Shown: positions 47,380-57,801, counted from the stretch's first letter. The stretch: 64,000 bases of DNA from JAUWCL01 sp964599375 (GCA_964599375.1 CAZREW010000002.1:186001-250000), one strand, 5' to 3'. The notes: generated by a model not told the origin, from the sequence alone. Numbers and translations are program-made.

Positions 47380-49230
47380 GTGAAAAATATCCTGATGTCC
47401 TGGAACAAGATCATATTCGCGGCTCATATCATTCTGGCCGCATCTACATGCCCGCTGCCGGCGCAAGTGCCGGAAAAGCCGGCGTTCGAGCCTGCGCCTG
47501 CCAGCGGTAATCCTTCCGGCTGGCAGGAGATATCGAACTATCGTGGATGGAAGATAAAATCACTCAAGCTTACCGGCCTGGAAAAATTCCGAAGCCAGGA
47601 GATAAAGCGGGGCCTCGAGCTTTATGAAAAGGATGCGGTCCTTTACGAACGCAGCCTTGGCCGCGATATCGACAGGATCAGGCTCTTCCTCGCGCTCAGG
47701 GGTCACCCTTACAGCGTGGTCTCGCCGTCCATATCCCCCACGGACGGCAAAAAAGAGGTGGCCATCATTCTCACTGTCGACCCCGGTCCCCCGGTCCTGG
47801 TGGGAGCCGTCAAGATAGACGGCCTGCCGGCCCGATTCAGTGAGACTGCCCGGAATAGTATTAATTTGAAGGTTGGAACGGTTTTTTCAGATGCCGCTCT
47901 CGCTGAGGATAAGAGTTCTATCATCGAGATACTCGCGAAGGCGGGCTACGCGCGCGCCAGTGCAGTTTCCCGAGTGAAGATGACGGATACTACTGATGTA
48001 AGTGTCCTGTATAATTTGTCACCCGGGGCGGTCTATTACTTCGATAGCTTCCGCGCAGACGGGGCGAGCAAAGACCTCAACGAGTTGGCGCTTAGCACTC
48101 TGAACGTCAGGAAGGGTGAACGATTCGACCCGAAGACGGTCCAGGACGCAAAGGATAATCTCTCAGGTCTTCAGCTCTTCGGGCAGATTCAGATCTCGCT
48201 GAAGGACACGGCCCCGGACTCACTTGAGATGGTCGTAGAGCTTTCTGAACGAAAGCTGCGTACTCTTGAGGTCGCTGGCGGGTACTGGTCGGACAATGGA
48301 CTCAGCGCAAGGGTCAGCTGGCAGCACTCCAATCTCTTCAAAAGGGGCCGAGGGGTAAGCCTAGAGGTCTCCTATATGCAGTACAAGCAGAGCGGCAGAG
48401 CGATCGCCTGGTGGCCCGCGATCTTCAGCGCCAGGCTCCTCGGGACGCTCCGCGTCGGGTACGACAACATCAGCGAGGACAGCTTCGACAAGACCAGCCC
48501 AGGGATAGCACTCGGACTTACTCTTCCCCATACGCGCAGGATGAAATCTTCGTTGATGTATGTGATCGAGTGGGCACGCTACGACATAAAGACCACCGAG
48601 AAGGAATCTTTCCACGATCCCGAAGGCCCTATCAGCTATTTCGAGTACCAGCTGATACGTGACGGGACCGATGATATGATCAATCCGACCAGAGGGACAT
48701 ACTCATCGCTCCGACTGGAGTACGGGCCGAAAGGCGACGTGACGAACAGCGAATATCTTCTCGCCGAGGTAGATGGAACAGTTCACGTCCCGCTGGCGAA
48801 GAGGATCGTATTGGCGACGAACCTTCACCTTGGCTCGGCCACGCCCCTCGCCAAAGGGGGAGTGCTGCTGCCCGACAAGCGGTTTTATGCGGGTGGTTCG
48901 ACGATGCAAAGAGGCTTCAACAGGAGAAGGCTCGGCCCGCTGGACGATAACGGGCTGCCGCTCGGTGGCGAAGTGATGATGGTCGGCTTCGTCGAGCTCA
49001 GGTTTCCGCTATTCTGGAAGCTGGACGGCGCCGCGTTCGTCGATGCGGGGCAGGTATGGAGGACACACCGTGACTTCACATGGGACGACATCGAGATCGC
49101 GGTAGGCCCAGCCATAAGGATAATGACTCCTGTCGGCCCACTGCGGTTCGACTTCGGCTACAGGCTCACCGACTACGAGCCGCGTGAGCCCGGATACGCG
49201 TTCCATTTCGCCATCGGTTACCCGATGTGA
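47380..49230 (+). CDS. tamA: TamA-like outer-membrane assembly protein (BamA/Omp85 family)
   Basis: 616 residues from GTG 47380. Signal peptide 1 to about 29. Three POTRA-type domains (about 55-290): WKIKSLKLTGLEKFRSQEI, DGKKEVAIILTVDPGPPVLVGAV, VYYFDSFRADG. The rest is a 16-strand Omp85 barrel ending AVGPAIRIMTPVGPLRFDFGY, which matches the BamA L6-to-last-strand region, and a final YPM. It lies directly before the tamB gene, so it probably acts with TamB in inserting outer-membrane proteins or in lipid transport between membranes. A sequence this short of POTRA domains (three) points to TamA rather than BamA (five). Confidence 0.88.
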   Translation: MKNILMSWNKIIFAAHIILAASTCPLPAQVPEKPAFEPAPASGNPSGWQEISNYRGWKIKSLKLTGLEKFRSQEIKRGLELYEKDAVLYERSLGRDIDRIRLFLALRGHPYSVVSPSISPTDGKKEVAIILTVDPGPPVLVGAVKIDGLPARFSETARNSINLKVGTVFSDAALAEDKSSIIEILAKAGYARASAVSRVKMTDTTDVSVLYNLSPGAVYYFDSFRADGASKDLNELALSTLNVRKGERFDPKTVQDAKDNLSGLQLFGQIQISLKDTAPDSLEMVVELSERKLRTLEVAGGYWSDNGLSARVSWQHSNLFKRGRGVSLEVSYMQYKQSGRAIAWWPAIFSARLLGTLRVGYDNISEDSFDKTSPGIALGLTLPHTRRMKSSLMYVIEWARYDIKTTEKESFHDPEGPISYFEYQLIRDGTDDMINPTRGTYSSLRLEYGPKGDVTNSEYLLAEVDGTVHVPLAKRIVLATNLHLGSATPLAKGGVLLPDKRFYAGGSTMQRGFNRRRLGPLDDNGLPLGGEVMMVGFVELRFPLFWKLDGAAFVDAGQVWRTHRDFTWDDIEIAVGPAIRIMTPVGPLRFDFGYRLTDYEPREPGYAFHFAIGYPM

Positions 49231-49234
49231 GGAC

Positions 49235-52200
49235 ATGAGGCCTTTGAGTCTGATGAAGGGAATAAAAAAAACACTCAAATTTCTCGCGTGGTCCGCGGCG
49301 GCGCTTGCAGCCATCTTGCTGGTCGTCCTCGCTCTCTTTCTCCTGCGGCCGGTACGTGAGAAGGTGCTTGATGCGGCCGTTTCGAGGGGTGGGAGATCGC
49401 TTCCCGGGGAGATATCCATTTCGAACGCTGAATGGCCCTCTCCCGGCACAATAGAGTTCAACGATATAGCCTGGACAGACGGCGGTGACACACTCGCCAC
49501 TCTGGCCGGCCTCAGGATCTCAGTGGACCTGTCGGAGCTCTTAAGCAGGGACGTACACGCCAGGAAGCTAACGGTCCGAAGGATCAGCGCTGACATTCCC
49601 GCAATCGTGGCGCGATTCCATTCAGCGGCAGACAGCACTTCCCTCGCCGGGAAAAAGAAGTACAGGGACGGGCAGAGAGACGGATTTCCGCGTGGAGGTT
49701 CCCTAATTGGAGTGCCGTCGATAGCAATCGACAGGTTGGAGATCGACGGCGGACACATCCTCGCGGCCGAAGGTATCGAACTTGACAGCCTGAGGCTGCT
49801 GTGCGGAATCGACCTGCTCCACGGTTCAGAGCCGGCCGTATCGATAGATGAGTTGACTACCGCCCGCTCCAGCAGGCCGGTTTCAGTGGACAGCCTCTGG
49901 CTGAGAGCGGACCTTGGCGAGCCGTCCGTCCGCGGTGAAGGCATCATCGTCCTGCCTCATGATTTAAGAGCCGCGCTGAGGTGCGACACAAAGCCGGACG
50001 GTTCTTTTATGATACGCCTTGTGCCGGCAGACGGTCCGTTGACACCGACGGACGCATTCGTGTCGATAGAAGGCACAGCGGCTGTCGAGAACAGGCGGCC
50101 TGTATCGGTCGATCTCGAGGCGGAGTTCCATACTCCAGGCACAAGGGAGCTCGCCGCGCTCCCGTTCCTTGCCGGCTCTCTCAAGGGCGTTGGCGATCTC
50201 GAAGGTATCCGGGGAGTCCTTGAAGGGCGCCTGACCCTGTCCCCCGAGTTCTCGGCTTCCGCCGACCTGCGCCTGAGCAGAAACTCTTATCTCGATACGC
50301 TGCGTGTCACGGGCGACTACAGAGCCGACACCGTGACCGTCGACCAGATCGCGCTGCGGATGCGGGGATTGACCCTCGACGCTTCCGGATCGATAAAAAA
50401 AGGCGCGCCGGAGATGTCGGCATATATTCAGGCGGACAGCATGGCCTGGCTCTCCCGCGTGATGCCGGGCATGACATTCCCGGAGAGAACATCTGCGGAG
50501 CTCACAATCGAGGCAGGAGGGCAGCACGGACGGGACGATATCACATTCCTGCTCACCGGGCACGCCAGGGCCGGCGGTTCGTCGATCGATTCGATACGTG
50601 TCTCCGGGACTGTTCCGGCCGATCGCGCCCGGACATTCGAGGCCGACATGCTCCTGGACACATACGGGATCCGGATCATGACCAGCGTACTCGGCGATCT
50701 CTCCGACGGCATTCTGCTTACCCTCTCTCACCAGGAACCCGCGGCAGCGGAAACGAGGGCAGTCTATCTCGCCGGCGTGATCAGCAGCGGCCGGAAGAGC
50801 AGGAAGATCGTAGTGAAGAACCTTCATATAGACGGGATGTTCGGAGGGATCTCCGTCAGCGCCGAGATCGACAGTTCGAGGAGTGGACGATTCGATATCC
50901 TCGGCGACTGGCCGGTCCCTCCTGCGGCCCTGCGCTCTGCAGTTGCCGCCGGTTCGGCCGTGTGGGATTCAATCTCTGCCCGCTGGATTTCGGAAGGCCC
51001 GTTCAACATGCATATAGGAGGGACAGTGTCAGGTAGAGGAAACAGGGTGTCGGCAGCCGGTTCGGCCCGGCTGCCCGGGCCTGACATCTTCTCCCCGGTG
51101 CTCACGAAAGGGAATGCGCTCGAGGGTCTCGGCCCTCTGGCGCTCGATCTCGAAGGATCCTGGAAGACAACAGGCAGCGGCGGCTCCGTCGAGGGACGAG
51201 TCGACCTGGGAAGGACCTCATGGATCGACACCGCCCTCGTCTCGGTCTCGGGAAGCGACAGGAGCTTCAGAGCGGACACGCTTCTCCTTGTATTCGAGGG
51301 ACTGAGGATATCGGCCCAAGGCGGCATCGCCGGAAACGATCTCGACTGTGACGCGAAAGTATCGCTCGCTGACTTGCAGCTCGTCCGGCGCCTGGGACTT
51401 TTCGCCGGAAGAGACCTTTCGATGGCGCTCGACGCGGCGTGCGCCTTATCGGGAAAAAGAAATGAACCGTCAGTCTCGATAAAAGCGGCGGGCGGCATGT
51501 CGACCGAAGGGCTCGCGATCCCGGCATTCAACGGAGAGGCCGAGAGGACCGGAGGGGTGACGGAGGCCAGCCTGCATATGCCAGAGGGTCTCATCATGAG
51601 AGCCTTCATGTTTGACAGCGTCAACGTCTCCTACAACGATTCGATAAGGACCGGCGGAGAAGCCGGCGCCTCGGTAACGCTCAAAGCGGTTGGAAAGGAC
51701 GGCGAGATCTTTCTCGCATCAAGATTGTCCAGAGAAGGGAATATCTCCGTTTCCGCAGATACGTTCGGCGCGGTCGTCTCCGGCCAGACACTCGCCTCGA
51801 AGGCTCCTTTCAAGGTCTCTACGATCGAGAGAGGGGGCTTCATGATCGAGCGACTTCTTCTCGAGGGGAGCATCGGGAGCGTAAAGGCGGATGGCATCGT
51901 GTCCCCGGATTCCGCCGACATGGAGGCGCATATCGAGATCAGAATCCCTGAAAAGCCCCAATTCATCCGCGTGGCTGCGCGCCTGTGGCCGAAAAGTCTG
52001 ACTGCTGATGCACAAGCGGACGGACCGTCCAGAATAGTTGTAAAAGGACATATAAACGGGGTCGACATCGGTGACGGCACGGAAACGGTTACAGACTTCG
52101 GACTGACCGCCGACGCTGGCGCTCTCAAGTCCACGCTCACTATCAGCGGTCCGGAGAGGACGGTCCTCTCGCTCGACGGGACCTTCCCCCCCCTAAGAAG

Positions 52201-53788
52201 TTACGGCTCCTTCAGGGACGGTCCGATGCGTCTGGACGTAATCCTTGACAAGTTCCCGGTCCCCGGAGACCTGAAGGCCTATCTCGAAGATAAGCCGAGA
52301 CAAATAGGCAGTCTGAGCGGAAGGCTTTCGGGCCGCGGCACGCTTTCCGATCCTGAGGCGGCCATCCTGTTTGATTTCTCTTTCATCGGGGGGAATGAGC
52401 TGGAAAAATATACGCTCTCGATAGACGGAGGATATGCCCGTGAAGCGCTGTCCGATACTACGCTCAGAAGGCTCGTCCTTTCGAGGACCGGCGAGGGCGA
52501 AAGATCCGCCGCGGAGAAAAGGACGAAGGGCCTGTCTGCAGGCCTTACGCTCAGCAAGTCCGGGCGACCCGTCGTTACCGGCGTCTTCGAATACCCAGTG
52601 CTGATAACTCTGATCCCGTTCACCTTCGACCTGACCGATCCGGGAGAGATGCTTCTCGACCTCGAATCGGAGGAGCTGATTCTCACTGACCTGGATCCGG
52701 CACTGCCTCCTGATATCGACCTGGAAGGTTTCGCCTCTTTCTCTCTCAAAGCAGCGGGCGAAGCCGGGAATCCCCGCTTTGACGGCTATTTCAAGACCAG
52801 GAATATGACACTCGCTGTCGCGAGCGACCTGAGCGTGTCCCCCTCCGTCGACCTCAAATTCGGAGGCGATCTCGCCATACCATCGGTCAAGGGGGATATA
52901 GTGATCGAGCGTGCGCTGCTTGTGCTGCCAGAGAGGAAGGAGAGCCTGCTCGAAGACGCCGGGGAGTCGGCACTGTGGGAGGCGGCTGATTCTTTCCGTA
53001 TCGCCCACGATACTTTGCAAGCCGGATCCTCCATGAAGACTCGGGAACCCGTTGAGACCGCCGGTAAGAGAAAAATGGATCTCGACGTGACCATAACGAT
53101 CCCCAACTCCTTCCGGGTAGAGAGCAAGCGGCTTAACCTCGAGCTTGAAGGGACGCTTCATGTGCGCCAGCAGGGGGACAAGCCGGTCATCACCGGTGAG
53201 CTCAAGCCGATGCAGGGGCGCCTTGTCTTTATGGGAAGGTATTTCGAGATCCAGCAGGGCAGCGTATTCTTTTATGGCGGGGATGAGATGAACCCGTCCT
53301 TCGATCTGATTCTGACTGCGCGCGTGACGGAATACGACATCAACATAAATCTGACCGGCACGGCGGTGAAGCCTCAGATCGAACTCACCTCGAATCCCCC
53401 GTTATCAGAGAGCGACATCATGTCCCTGCTGCTCTTCGGGCAGGTCATGGATAGTCTCAACGGGTCACAGTCGGATCTGCTCCAGCAGCGCACGGCAGAG
53501 GTCCTCATGATATACGGAGCCAGCAAGCTGGAGGGCGAGATGAAGAAGAGGCTCGGCGTCGACATGTTCACTTTTCAGCAGAGCACGAGAGACCCCAACA
53601 AGACGGCCCTGGCGTTAGGCAAATACCTCAACAGCAGGACGATGCTGAAATACGAGCAGGGGCTCGAAAACACCGCCAGCTTCCTTATCAACCTCGAGTA
53701 TCATCTCACGCGGCGCTTTACTATCGAGACCTTCATCGACCAGGCTACCGAGACGGGTCTCGAGATCAACTGGAGCAACGAGTACTGA
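49235..53788 (+). CDS. tamB: TamB/DUF490 translocation-and-assembly protein
   Basis: 1517 residues from ATG 49235, 4 bases after tamA; ATG 49256 is an alternative. One N-terminal helix (14-40), then a very long beta-rich repetitive region with AsmA-like N-terminal features (EISISNAEWPSPGTIEFNDI). The C-terminal DUF490 domain is recognisable: PVITGELKPMQGRLVFMG, YFEIQQGSVFFYGGD, GTAVKPQIELTSNPPLSESD, IMSLLLFGQ and the tail LEINWSNEY. TamB bridges inner and outer membranes with TamA. Size exceeds the E. coli protein (about 1260), giving a longer groove. Confidence 0.93.
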   Translation: MRPLSLMKGIKKTLKFLAWSAAALAAILLVVLALFLLRPVREKVLDAAVSRGGRSLPGEISISNAEWPSPGTIEFNDIAWTDGGDTLATLAGLRISVDLSELLSRDVHARKLTVRRISADIPAIVARFHSAADSTSLAGKKKYRDGQRDGFPRGGSLIGVPSIAIDRLEIDGGHILAAEGIELDSLRLLCGIDLLHGSEPAVSIDELTTARSSRPVSVDSLWLRADLGEPSVRGEGIIVLPHDLRAALRCDTKPDGSFMIRLVPADGPLTPTDAFVSIEGTAAVENRRPVSVDLEAEFHTPGTRELAALPFLAGSLKGVGDLEGIRGVLEGRLTLSPEFSASADLRLSRNSYLDTLRVTGDYRADTVTVDQIALRMRGLTLDASGSIKKGAPEMSAYIQADSMAWLSRVMPGMTFPERTSAELTIEAGGQHGRDDITFLLTGHARAGGSSIDSIRVSGTVPADRARTFEADMLLDTYGIRIMTSVLGDLSDGILLTLSHQEPAAAETRAVYLAGVISSGRKSRKIVVKNLHIDGMFGGISVSAEIDSSRSGRFDILGDWPVPPAALRSAVAAGSAVWDSISARWISEGPFNMHIGGTVSGRGNRVSAAGSARLPGPDIFSPVLTKGNALEGLGPLALDLEGSWKTTGSGGSVEGRVDLGRTSWIDTALVSVSGSDRSFRADTLLLVFEGLRISAQGGIAGNDLDCDAKVSLADLQLVRRLGLFAGRDLSMALDAACALSGKRNEPSVSIKAAGGMSTEGLAIPAFNGEAERTGGVTEASLHMPEGLIMRAFMFDSVNVSYNDSIRTGGEAGASVTLKAVGKDGEIFLASRLSREGNISVSADTFGAVVSGQTLASKAPFKVSTIERGGFMIERLLLEGSIGSVKADGIVSPDSADMEAHIEIRIPEKPQFIRVAARLWPKSLTADAQADGPSRIVVKGHINGVDIGDGTETVTDFGLTADAGALKSTLTISGPERTVLSLDGTFPPLRSYGSFRDGPMRLDVILDKFPVPGDLKAYLEDKPRQIGSLSGRLSGRGTLSDPEAAILFDFSFIGGNELEKYTLSIDGGYAREALSDTTLRRLVLSRTGEGERSAAEKRTKGLSAGLTLSKSGRPVVTGVFEYPVLITLIPFTFDLTDPGEMLLDLESEELILTDLDPALPPDIDLEGFASFSLKAAGEAGNPRFDGYFKTRNMTLAVASDLSVSPSVDLKFGGDLAIPSVKGDIVIERALLVLPERKESLLEDAGESALWEAADSFRIAHDTLQAGSSMKTREPVETAGKRKMDLDVTITIPNSFRVESKRLNLELEGTLHVRQQGDKPVITGELKPMQGRLVFMGRYFEIQQGSVFFYGGDEMNPSFDLILTARVTEYDININLTGTAVKPQIELTSNPPLSESDIMSLLLFGQVMDSLNGSQSDLLQQRTAEVLMIYGASKLEGEMKKRLGVDMFTFQQSTRDPNKTALALGKYLNSRTMLKYEQGLENTASFLINLEYHLTRRFTIETFIDQATETGLEINWSNEY

Positions 53789-53856
53789 CGTCAGCCTTGA
53801 AAGTCCATCCGCGAGTGGTATAATCGAAGGCGCCCTTGACAGGAAGGCGATCTCTG

Positions 53857-54300
53857 ATGAAGAAGAGCCTTATAGTGGCCGCCACCGCGTCCCTTTTCAC
53901 GGTCCCTTCGCTGCTTCCCGGATGCAACGAGCCGATCACGGGCGGGCCTTGCCAGTATCGCGATTTCAGTGGAACGGCGATGATCCGTTCCGTCACCCCG
54001 GACGCCGCTTCCGGCAGGAACTGCGAGAACGATGTGATCATCGTCTTCGATTTCACTCCTGACGATCCGGGCGACATCGACCTTTACAGGTTCAAGCAAT
54101 GGCCGGATACCGGAAGGGTCTTCGACCTGATCAGCGGAGGAAGCGTACCTGACGGATGGGCGCAGAAGGAAGGGCTCACGCCGGGCAGCGAGCACATTTG
54201 CATAAGAAGAGAGATCAGGATAGGGGCGTGTTCACCATTGATATTCGAATTTCCTGACGTGGACATCTCCGACTGGCCGGACTACTGTGACAAGCCATAA
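53857..54300 (+). CDS. Small Cys-containing lipoprotein
   Basis: 147 residues from ATG 53857 (AGGAAGG upstream). Lipobox SLLPGC. After residue 24 come about 120 residues with paired Cys (CQYRDF, NCENDVIIVF, HICIRRE, GACSPLIFE, DYCDKP), presumably disulfides. No family recognised. It starts 68 bases after tamB and may belong to the same transcript. Codes for a periplasmic or outer-membrane protein by its signal. Confidence 0.65.
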   Translation: MKKSLIVAATASLFTVPSLLPGCNEPITGGPCQYRDFSGTAMIRSVTPDAASGRNCENDVIIVFDFTPDDPGDIDLYRFKQWPDTGRVFDLISGGSVPDGWAQKEGLTPGSEHICIRREIRIGACSPLIFEFPDVDISDWPDYCDKP

Positions 54301-54375
54301 GATCAATACACTGAAACTGAAGTCTTCAGCAGAGGGAAACACGACCAGAGATGTGATCCCTTATCTTACAGATCC

Positions 54376-57189
54376 TTATTCTTTTTCGAGCAGTGTCGAG
54401 ATGAGCTTCCTGAGCTCCTCTATCTCCTTCTTCAGGCCCTTTATCTCTCTCTCCTGCCTCTTCGCTTCCGAGTACAGCTGCTGAATCGCTGCAAGAGAGA
54501 CGCCCGCCTCGTCCAGGGCCGCGATAGTCCTTTCATCGCTGCCGATTCCGAGTATCTCGTGGAAATCCTGGGCGACAGGCCCAATATGCGCGGCTTTGCC
54601 GCCATCGATCCGATAGTTCCACTGAGTGACCGGAAGCCCCGCTATCTTCTCCAGCAGCTTCTCCCCGTCGACAGGCTCGAAATTCTCCTTGAGAGCCCGG
54701 TCGGAAGAGTCGTGCCACATCCCGTCATTGCCGAGATAAGCCCCGGTCGAGGTATTGATCAGGCGCGACGGATTGTACGGCGCCTGTTCGCTCGTGTTGG
54801 TGAGGTAGATCCCACCGTCCGCGCGGATTACGAACTGGTCGGTCCCGCCGGTCGAGATCGAATCATCCCCTGTCGAAGGCCAGTTCGCCGACAGGGCGAA
54901 AGAGCCCTCGTGCCTCGCCTTCGCCTGGGAGCCGGCCGCGAAGGAGCCCTCGCCGGTGGCCTCGTTCTCGCGTCCCCCGGGCACGGTCGAAACGAGGCCG
55001 GTGGCCATGTTGTTATCGCCGCCGCCGACGGTCCCCTGGTTGCTTGCCGTATTGCTCATCCCGCCGCCGACCGTGCTGTTGTCGTTAAGCGCCGAGTTAT
55101 GGCTCCCGCCCCCCACCACCGACCTGCTCCCGGCGACATTCTGCATGCCGCCGCCTACAGTCGCGTATTCTTCCTGGGCTCTGTTGTCCTCCCCGCCTGA
55201 CACCGTACAGTACCTCCATATGGCCTGATTACCCTGGCCTCCGCCGACAGTGGCATATGCATAATCCTGCCAGGCACCACCAAGCCAGCCCGCTATGTTG
55301 TGCCTCCCTCCACCTATCGCGGCATAATCGCCCTCGGCCCTGTTCTCGTCCCCGCCTGCGTCGCTGCCCCCTCCCGAGATCACGGAGTACCTGCCCGATG
55401 CCCTGTTGCGCATCCCGCCCCCTACACTTGCATATTCACCTTCCGCCTCGTTTTCCCTTCCACCCCCGACTGTCGTGTAGGACGCCCTGGCCATATTCTG
55501 CAGACCGCCGCTTATGACGAGATGATCGCCGTAAGTGTCATGGTCCTGGCCTGTGACGTTGACCCCGGTTCCGGGGTCGATCGTGTGCCCTGACCCGACT
55601 ACAGCCGTTCCGCTCACGCGCAGGTTCCCGTCCACGTCGAGCTTCTCGGCCGGGGTGGATGTTCCAATCCCTACCGAGTCTGAAATATCCTCGAGCCTTA
55701 CCGTAGTGCCGTCGTCGACCCATCCAGCGGCGCCGCCGGAGCCGGCGCCGACAGAGTCGTTCGCGGCGGCCCACTGAGCGCCGTCCCATTTCATCACCTG
55801 GCCGGCGGCGGCGCCGTTCTGCCCCACGTCTCCGAACGCGATGGTGCCGTCCATGATATCTACAGATGTAACAGTGCCATCCTCCAGGTCGGCCGAAGTG
55901 ACGGTCCCGTCGACTATCATCCCGGTGACGATGGAACCTGTCTGGCCTTCATTGATATAGACCGCGTCGTGATCGTGGTCGCTCCTGGCGACGGAATCGG
56001 CGGATCCCGTACCGGCGAATGCAACCGCCAGGATGACATCCAGCGTATCGCCGCCTCCTGTGAGGCCGGAGCCCGCCGTGACCGACGTTATGTCCCCCAC
56101 TCCACCCTCGCCGTCGTCGGATGCGGTCCATTCCGAGCCGTCCCACTTGATCACCTGGCCCGTCGAGGCTCCGTTCTGTCCGATATCGTCGAAGAGTATC
56201 GAGCCGTCATATATCTGCAGGGCGGTCACCGCCCCCGGCTGTATCTTGTCACCGGTCACGGCGCTGTCGGCAAGCTCGTCGCTGCGCACCGCAGCAGAGG
56301 CGAGCTGGGCGGCGGTCAGCGTGTTGCTGAATATCTCGCTCGCCGTGATGGTCGAAGGGGAGATCTGTGCCGCGGTGATCGTGCTCGAGGCTATCTGTGC
56401 CGAGGTGATCGTCCCTGACGCTATCTCGCCCGCCGTTATTGCCCCGGGCGCGATCTGCGCGGCCGTTATCGAGTTACTCCTTATCTTCTCTCCGGTGACG
56501 GCGCTGTCGGCGAGCATCGTCTCGACTATGCCCTCGGGCGCTACCGACAGTATCTTGTCGTCGCCGACGATCTCCTCGGAGAGCCCGGCGCCCGGTAGGA
56601 CGGTCCCCGGGATCCCCGCCCCGGTGTTGTCGACGCCGTCGGCGAAACCGGCCGGCACGTTCTTGAGCATCGTCCAGTCGACGGGGTTCCCCGGATCGTT
56701 GAGCGTTCCGGCAGTATTCAGCTCGCTCTCGGTGTAGTACCTGTCGTCATGATCGTGCGATGGGTACTCGAGAACCACGAGCGCCGTGTCCGCCCTGAGG
56801 GAATTCAGCGAATAAGCGACCGACGAGAGCGGCTGCCTTGGGAGCAGTTCCTCTCCGCCGACCTCGATCCCGAGGCAATACCCCTTGTCGAATCTCAGGC
56901 TGTCGGGAAACGCCGTCTGGCTCCCCAGCCTTACGCTGAATATCCCGTTATCCAGCTCGACGCCGGTATGCGTCTCAGACCAGAGAGCGTCAGGCGCAGC
57001 CCCGTTTTCGCAATCGAACGGGTCGAAAAGCCTGAACGTAAGGTCGACCGGTCCCGCGAGTGCTTCCTTCGTATCCTTGTCGACGAGCAGTCCCTGGTAG
57101 TTGATCTGGCGCGGTATCTGGGCGTTCGCGATAGAGGCCAGCACCATGATCGAGATCAGTACGATGATTACTTTCACTTTGCCTGTCAT
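54376..57189 (-). CDS. Surface protein with YadA-like head repeats and C-terminal S74 chaperone domain
   Basis: 937 residues; AAAAGGAG before the ATG. Signal peptide 1-23, then a domain of the type seen in phage-tail-like surface proteins (QINYQGLLVDKDTKEALAGP). Decapeptide repeats (about 236-325; ITAAQIAPGA, ITAGEIASGT, ITSAQIASST) are followed by 14-residue head-like repeats (about 570-750; TVGGGRENEAEGEY, SVGGGMRNRASGRY). The C-terminus (about 828-937) is a peptidase-S74/intramolecular chaperone domain (SSDRALKENFEPVDG, IGPVAQDFHEILG) ending in a coiled coil. S74 domains trimerise the fibre and often cut themselves off. It shares an operon with the sorting-domain protein upstream. Confidence 0.85.
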   Translation of the reverse strand: MTGKVKVIIVLISIMVLASIANAQIPRQINYQGLLVDKDTKEALAGPVDLTFRLFDPFDCENGAAPDALWSETHTGVELDNGIFSVRLGSQTAFPDSLRFDKGYCLGIEVGGEELLPRQPLSSVAYSLNSLRADTALVVLEYPSHDHDDRYYTESELNTAGTLNDPGNPVDWTMLKNVPAGFADGVDNTGAGIPGTVLPGAGLSEEIVGDDKILSVAPEGIVETMLADSAVTGEKIRSNSITAAQIAPGAITAGEIASGTITSAQIASSTITAAQISPSTITASEIFSNTLTAAQLASAAVRSDELADSAVTGDKIQPGAVTALQIYDGSILFDDIGQNGASTGQVIKWDGSEWTASDDGEGGVGDITSVTAGSGLTGGGDTLDVILAVAFAGTGSADSVARSDHDHDAVYINEGQTGSIVTGMIVDGTVTSADLEDGTVTSVDIMDGTIAFGDVGQNGAAAGQVMKWDGAQWAAANDSVGAGSGGAAGWVDDGTTVRLEDISDSVGIGTSTPAEKLDVDGNLRVSGTAVVGSGHTIDPGTGVNVTGQDHDTYGDHLVISGGLQNMARASYTTVGGGRENEAEGEYASVGGGMRNRASGRYSVISGGGSDAGGDENRAEGDYAAIGGGRHNIAGWLGGAWQDYAYATVGGGQGNQAIWRYCTVSGGEDNRAQEEYATVGGGMQNVAGSRSVVGGGSHNSALNDNSTVGGGMSNTASNQGTVGGGDNNMATGLVSTVPGGRENEATGEGSFAAGSQAKARHEGSFALSANWPSTGDDSISTGGTDQFVIRADGGIYLTNTSEQAPYNPSRLINTSTGAYLGNDGMWHDSSDRALKENFEPVDGEKLLEKIAGLPVTQWNYRIDGGKAAHIGPVAQDFHEILGIGSDERTIAALDEAGVSLAAIQQLYSEAKRQEREIKGLKKEIEELRKLISTLLEKE

Positions 57190-57201
57190 CTCTCTCTCCT
57201 T

Positions 57202-57801
57202 TTATCTCAGTATGACCATCTTCCTGACGCTGCTGTCGCGGCCGGTCGTGAGCCGGTAGAAATAGACGCCGGTCGCCACTGGCCTGCCGCCGTCGTTGCG
57301 GCCGTCCCAGATCGCGGAATAGCCGCCGGGGAGATGTTTCCCTCTTACCAGCGTTCGCACCTTCCGGCCGGAAACGTCATATATCGTCAGATCGACATTC
57401 GTTTTCCCGGGTATCGAGTAATCTATCGTCGTTACCGGGTTGAAAGGATTCGGATAGTTCTGGGCAAGCTTGAATACGAGCGGCGTCTCTTCCGCGTCCG
57501 TGGTCACGGGGACAGTCCAGTTCCAGAACCCGGCATACATCTCAAAGTTGCTGCCGCCGAGCAACCCGACCGGATGCGGCTGCCCCATCGTGCCGTTCGA
57601 TCCGTATGAGGCGCTTGAAGCGGCCGCGCCGGCCGACACGAAGACCGTGGAGCGGAGTACGTACGACTCGCTCTCCACGATCTTAGCCGGTGCCTGCCCG
57701 TCTCCCGTCGCCGCACCAGGCCGGGGCAGGAGCGCCGCCGCGATGATGAGCAGCGGCAGGACCGAAAATGCCGCGGCCCGGCCCCCTCCCTTTAACCGCA
57801 T
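57202..57801 (-). CDS. Secreted protein with C-terminal FlgD/T9SS-type sorting domain
   Basis: 199 residues. Signal peptide 1 to about 30 (LLIIAAALLPRPGAATG). A 75-residue segment with YVLRSTVFVSAGAA and GTMGQPHPVGLLGGSNFEMY is followed by the sorting domain: LAQNYPNPFNPVTTIDYSIP, VDLTIYDVSGRKVRTLV and GVYFYRLTTG. These C-terminal domains are typical of FCB-group exported proteins. The first gene of a two-gene operon, 12 bases before the S74 surface protein, suggesting shared delivery or assembly. Confidence 0.85.
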   Translation of the reverse strand: MRLKGGGRAAAFSVLPLLIIAAALLPRPGAATGDGQAPAKIVESESYVLRSTVFVSAGAAASSASYGSNGTMGQPHPVGLLGGSNFEMYAGFWNWTVPVTTDAEETPLVFKLAQNYPNPFNPVTTIDYSIPGKTNVDLTIYDVSGRKVRTLVRGKHLPGGYSAIWDGRNDGGRPVATGVYFYRLTTGRDSSVRKMVILR

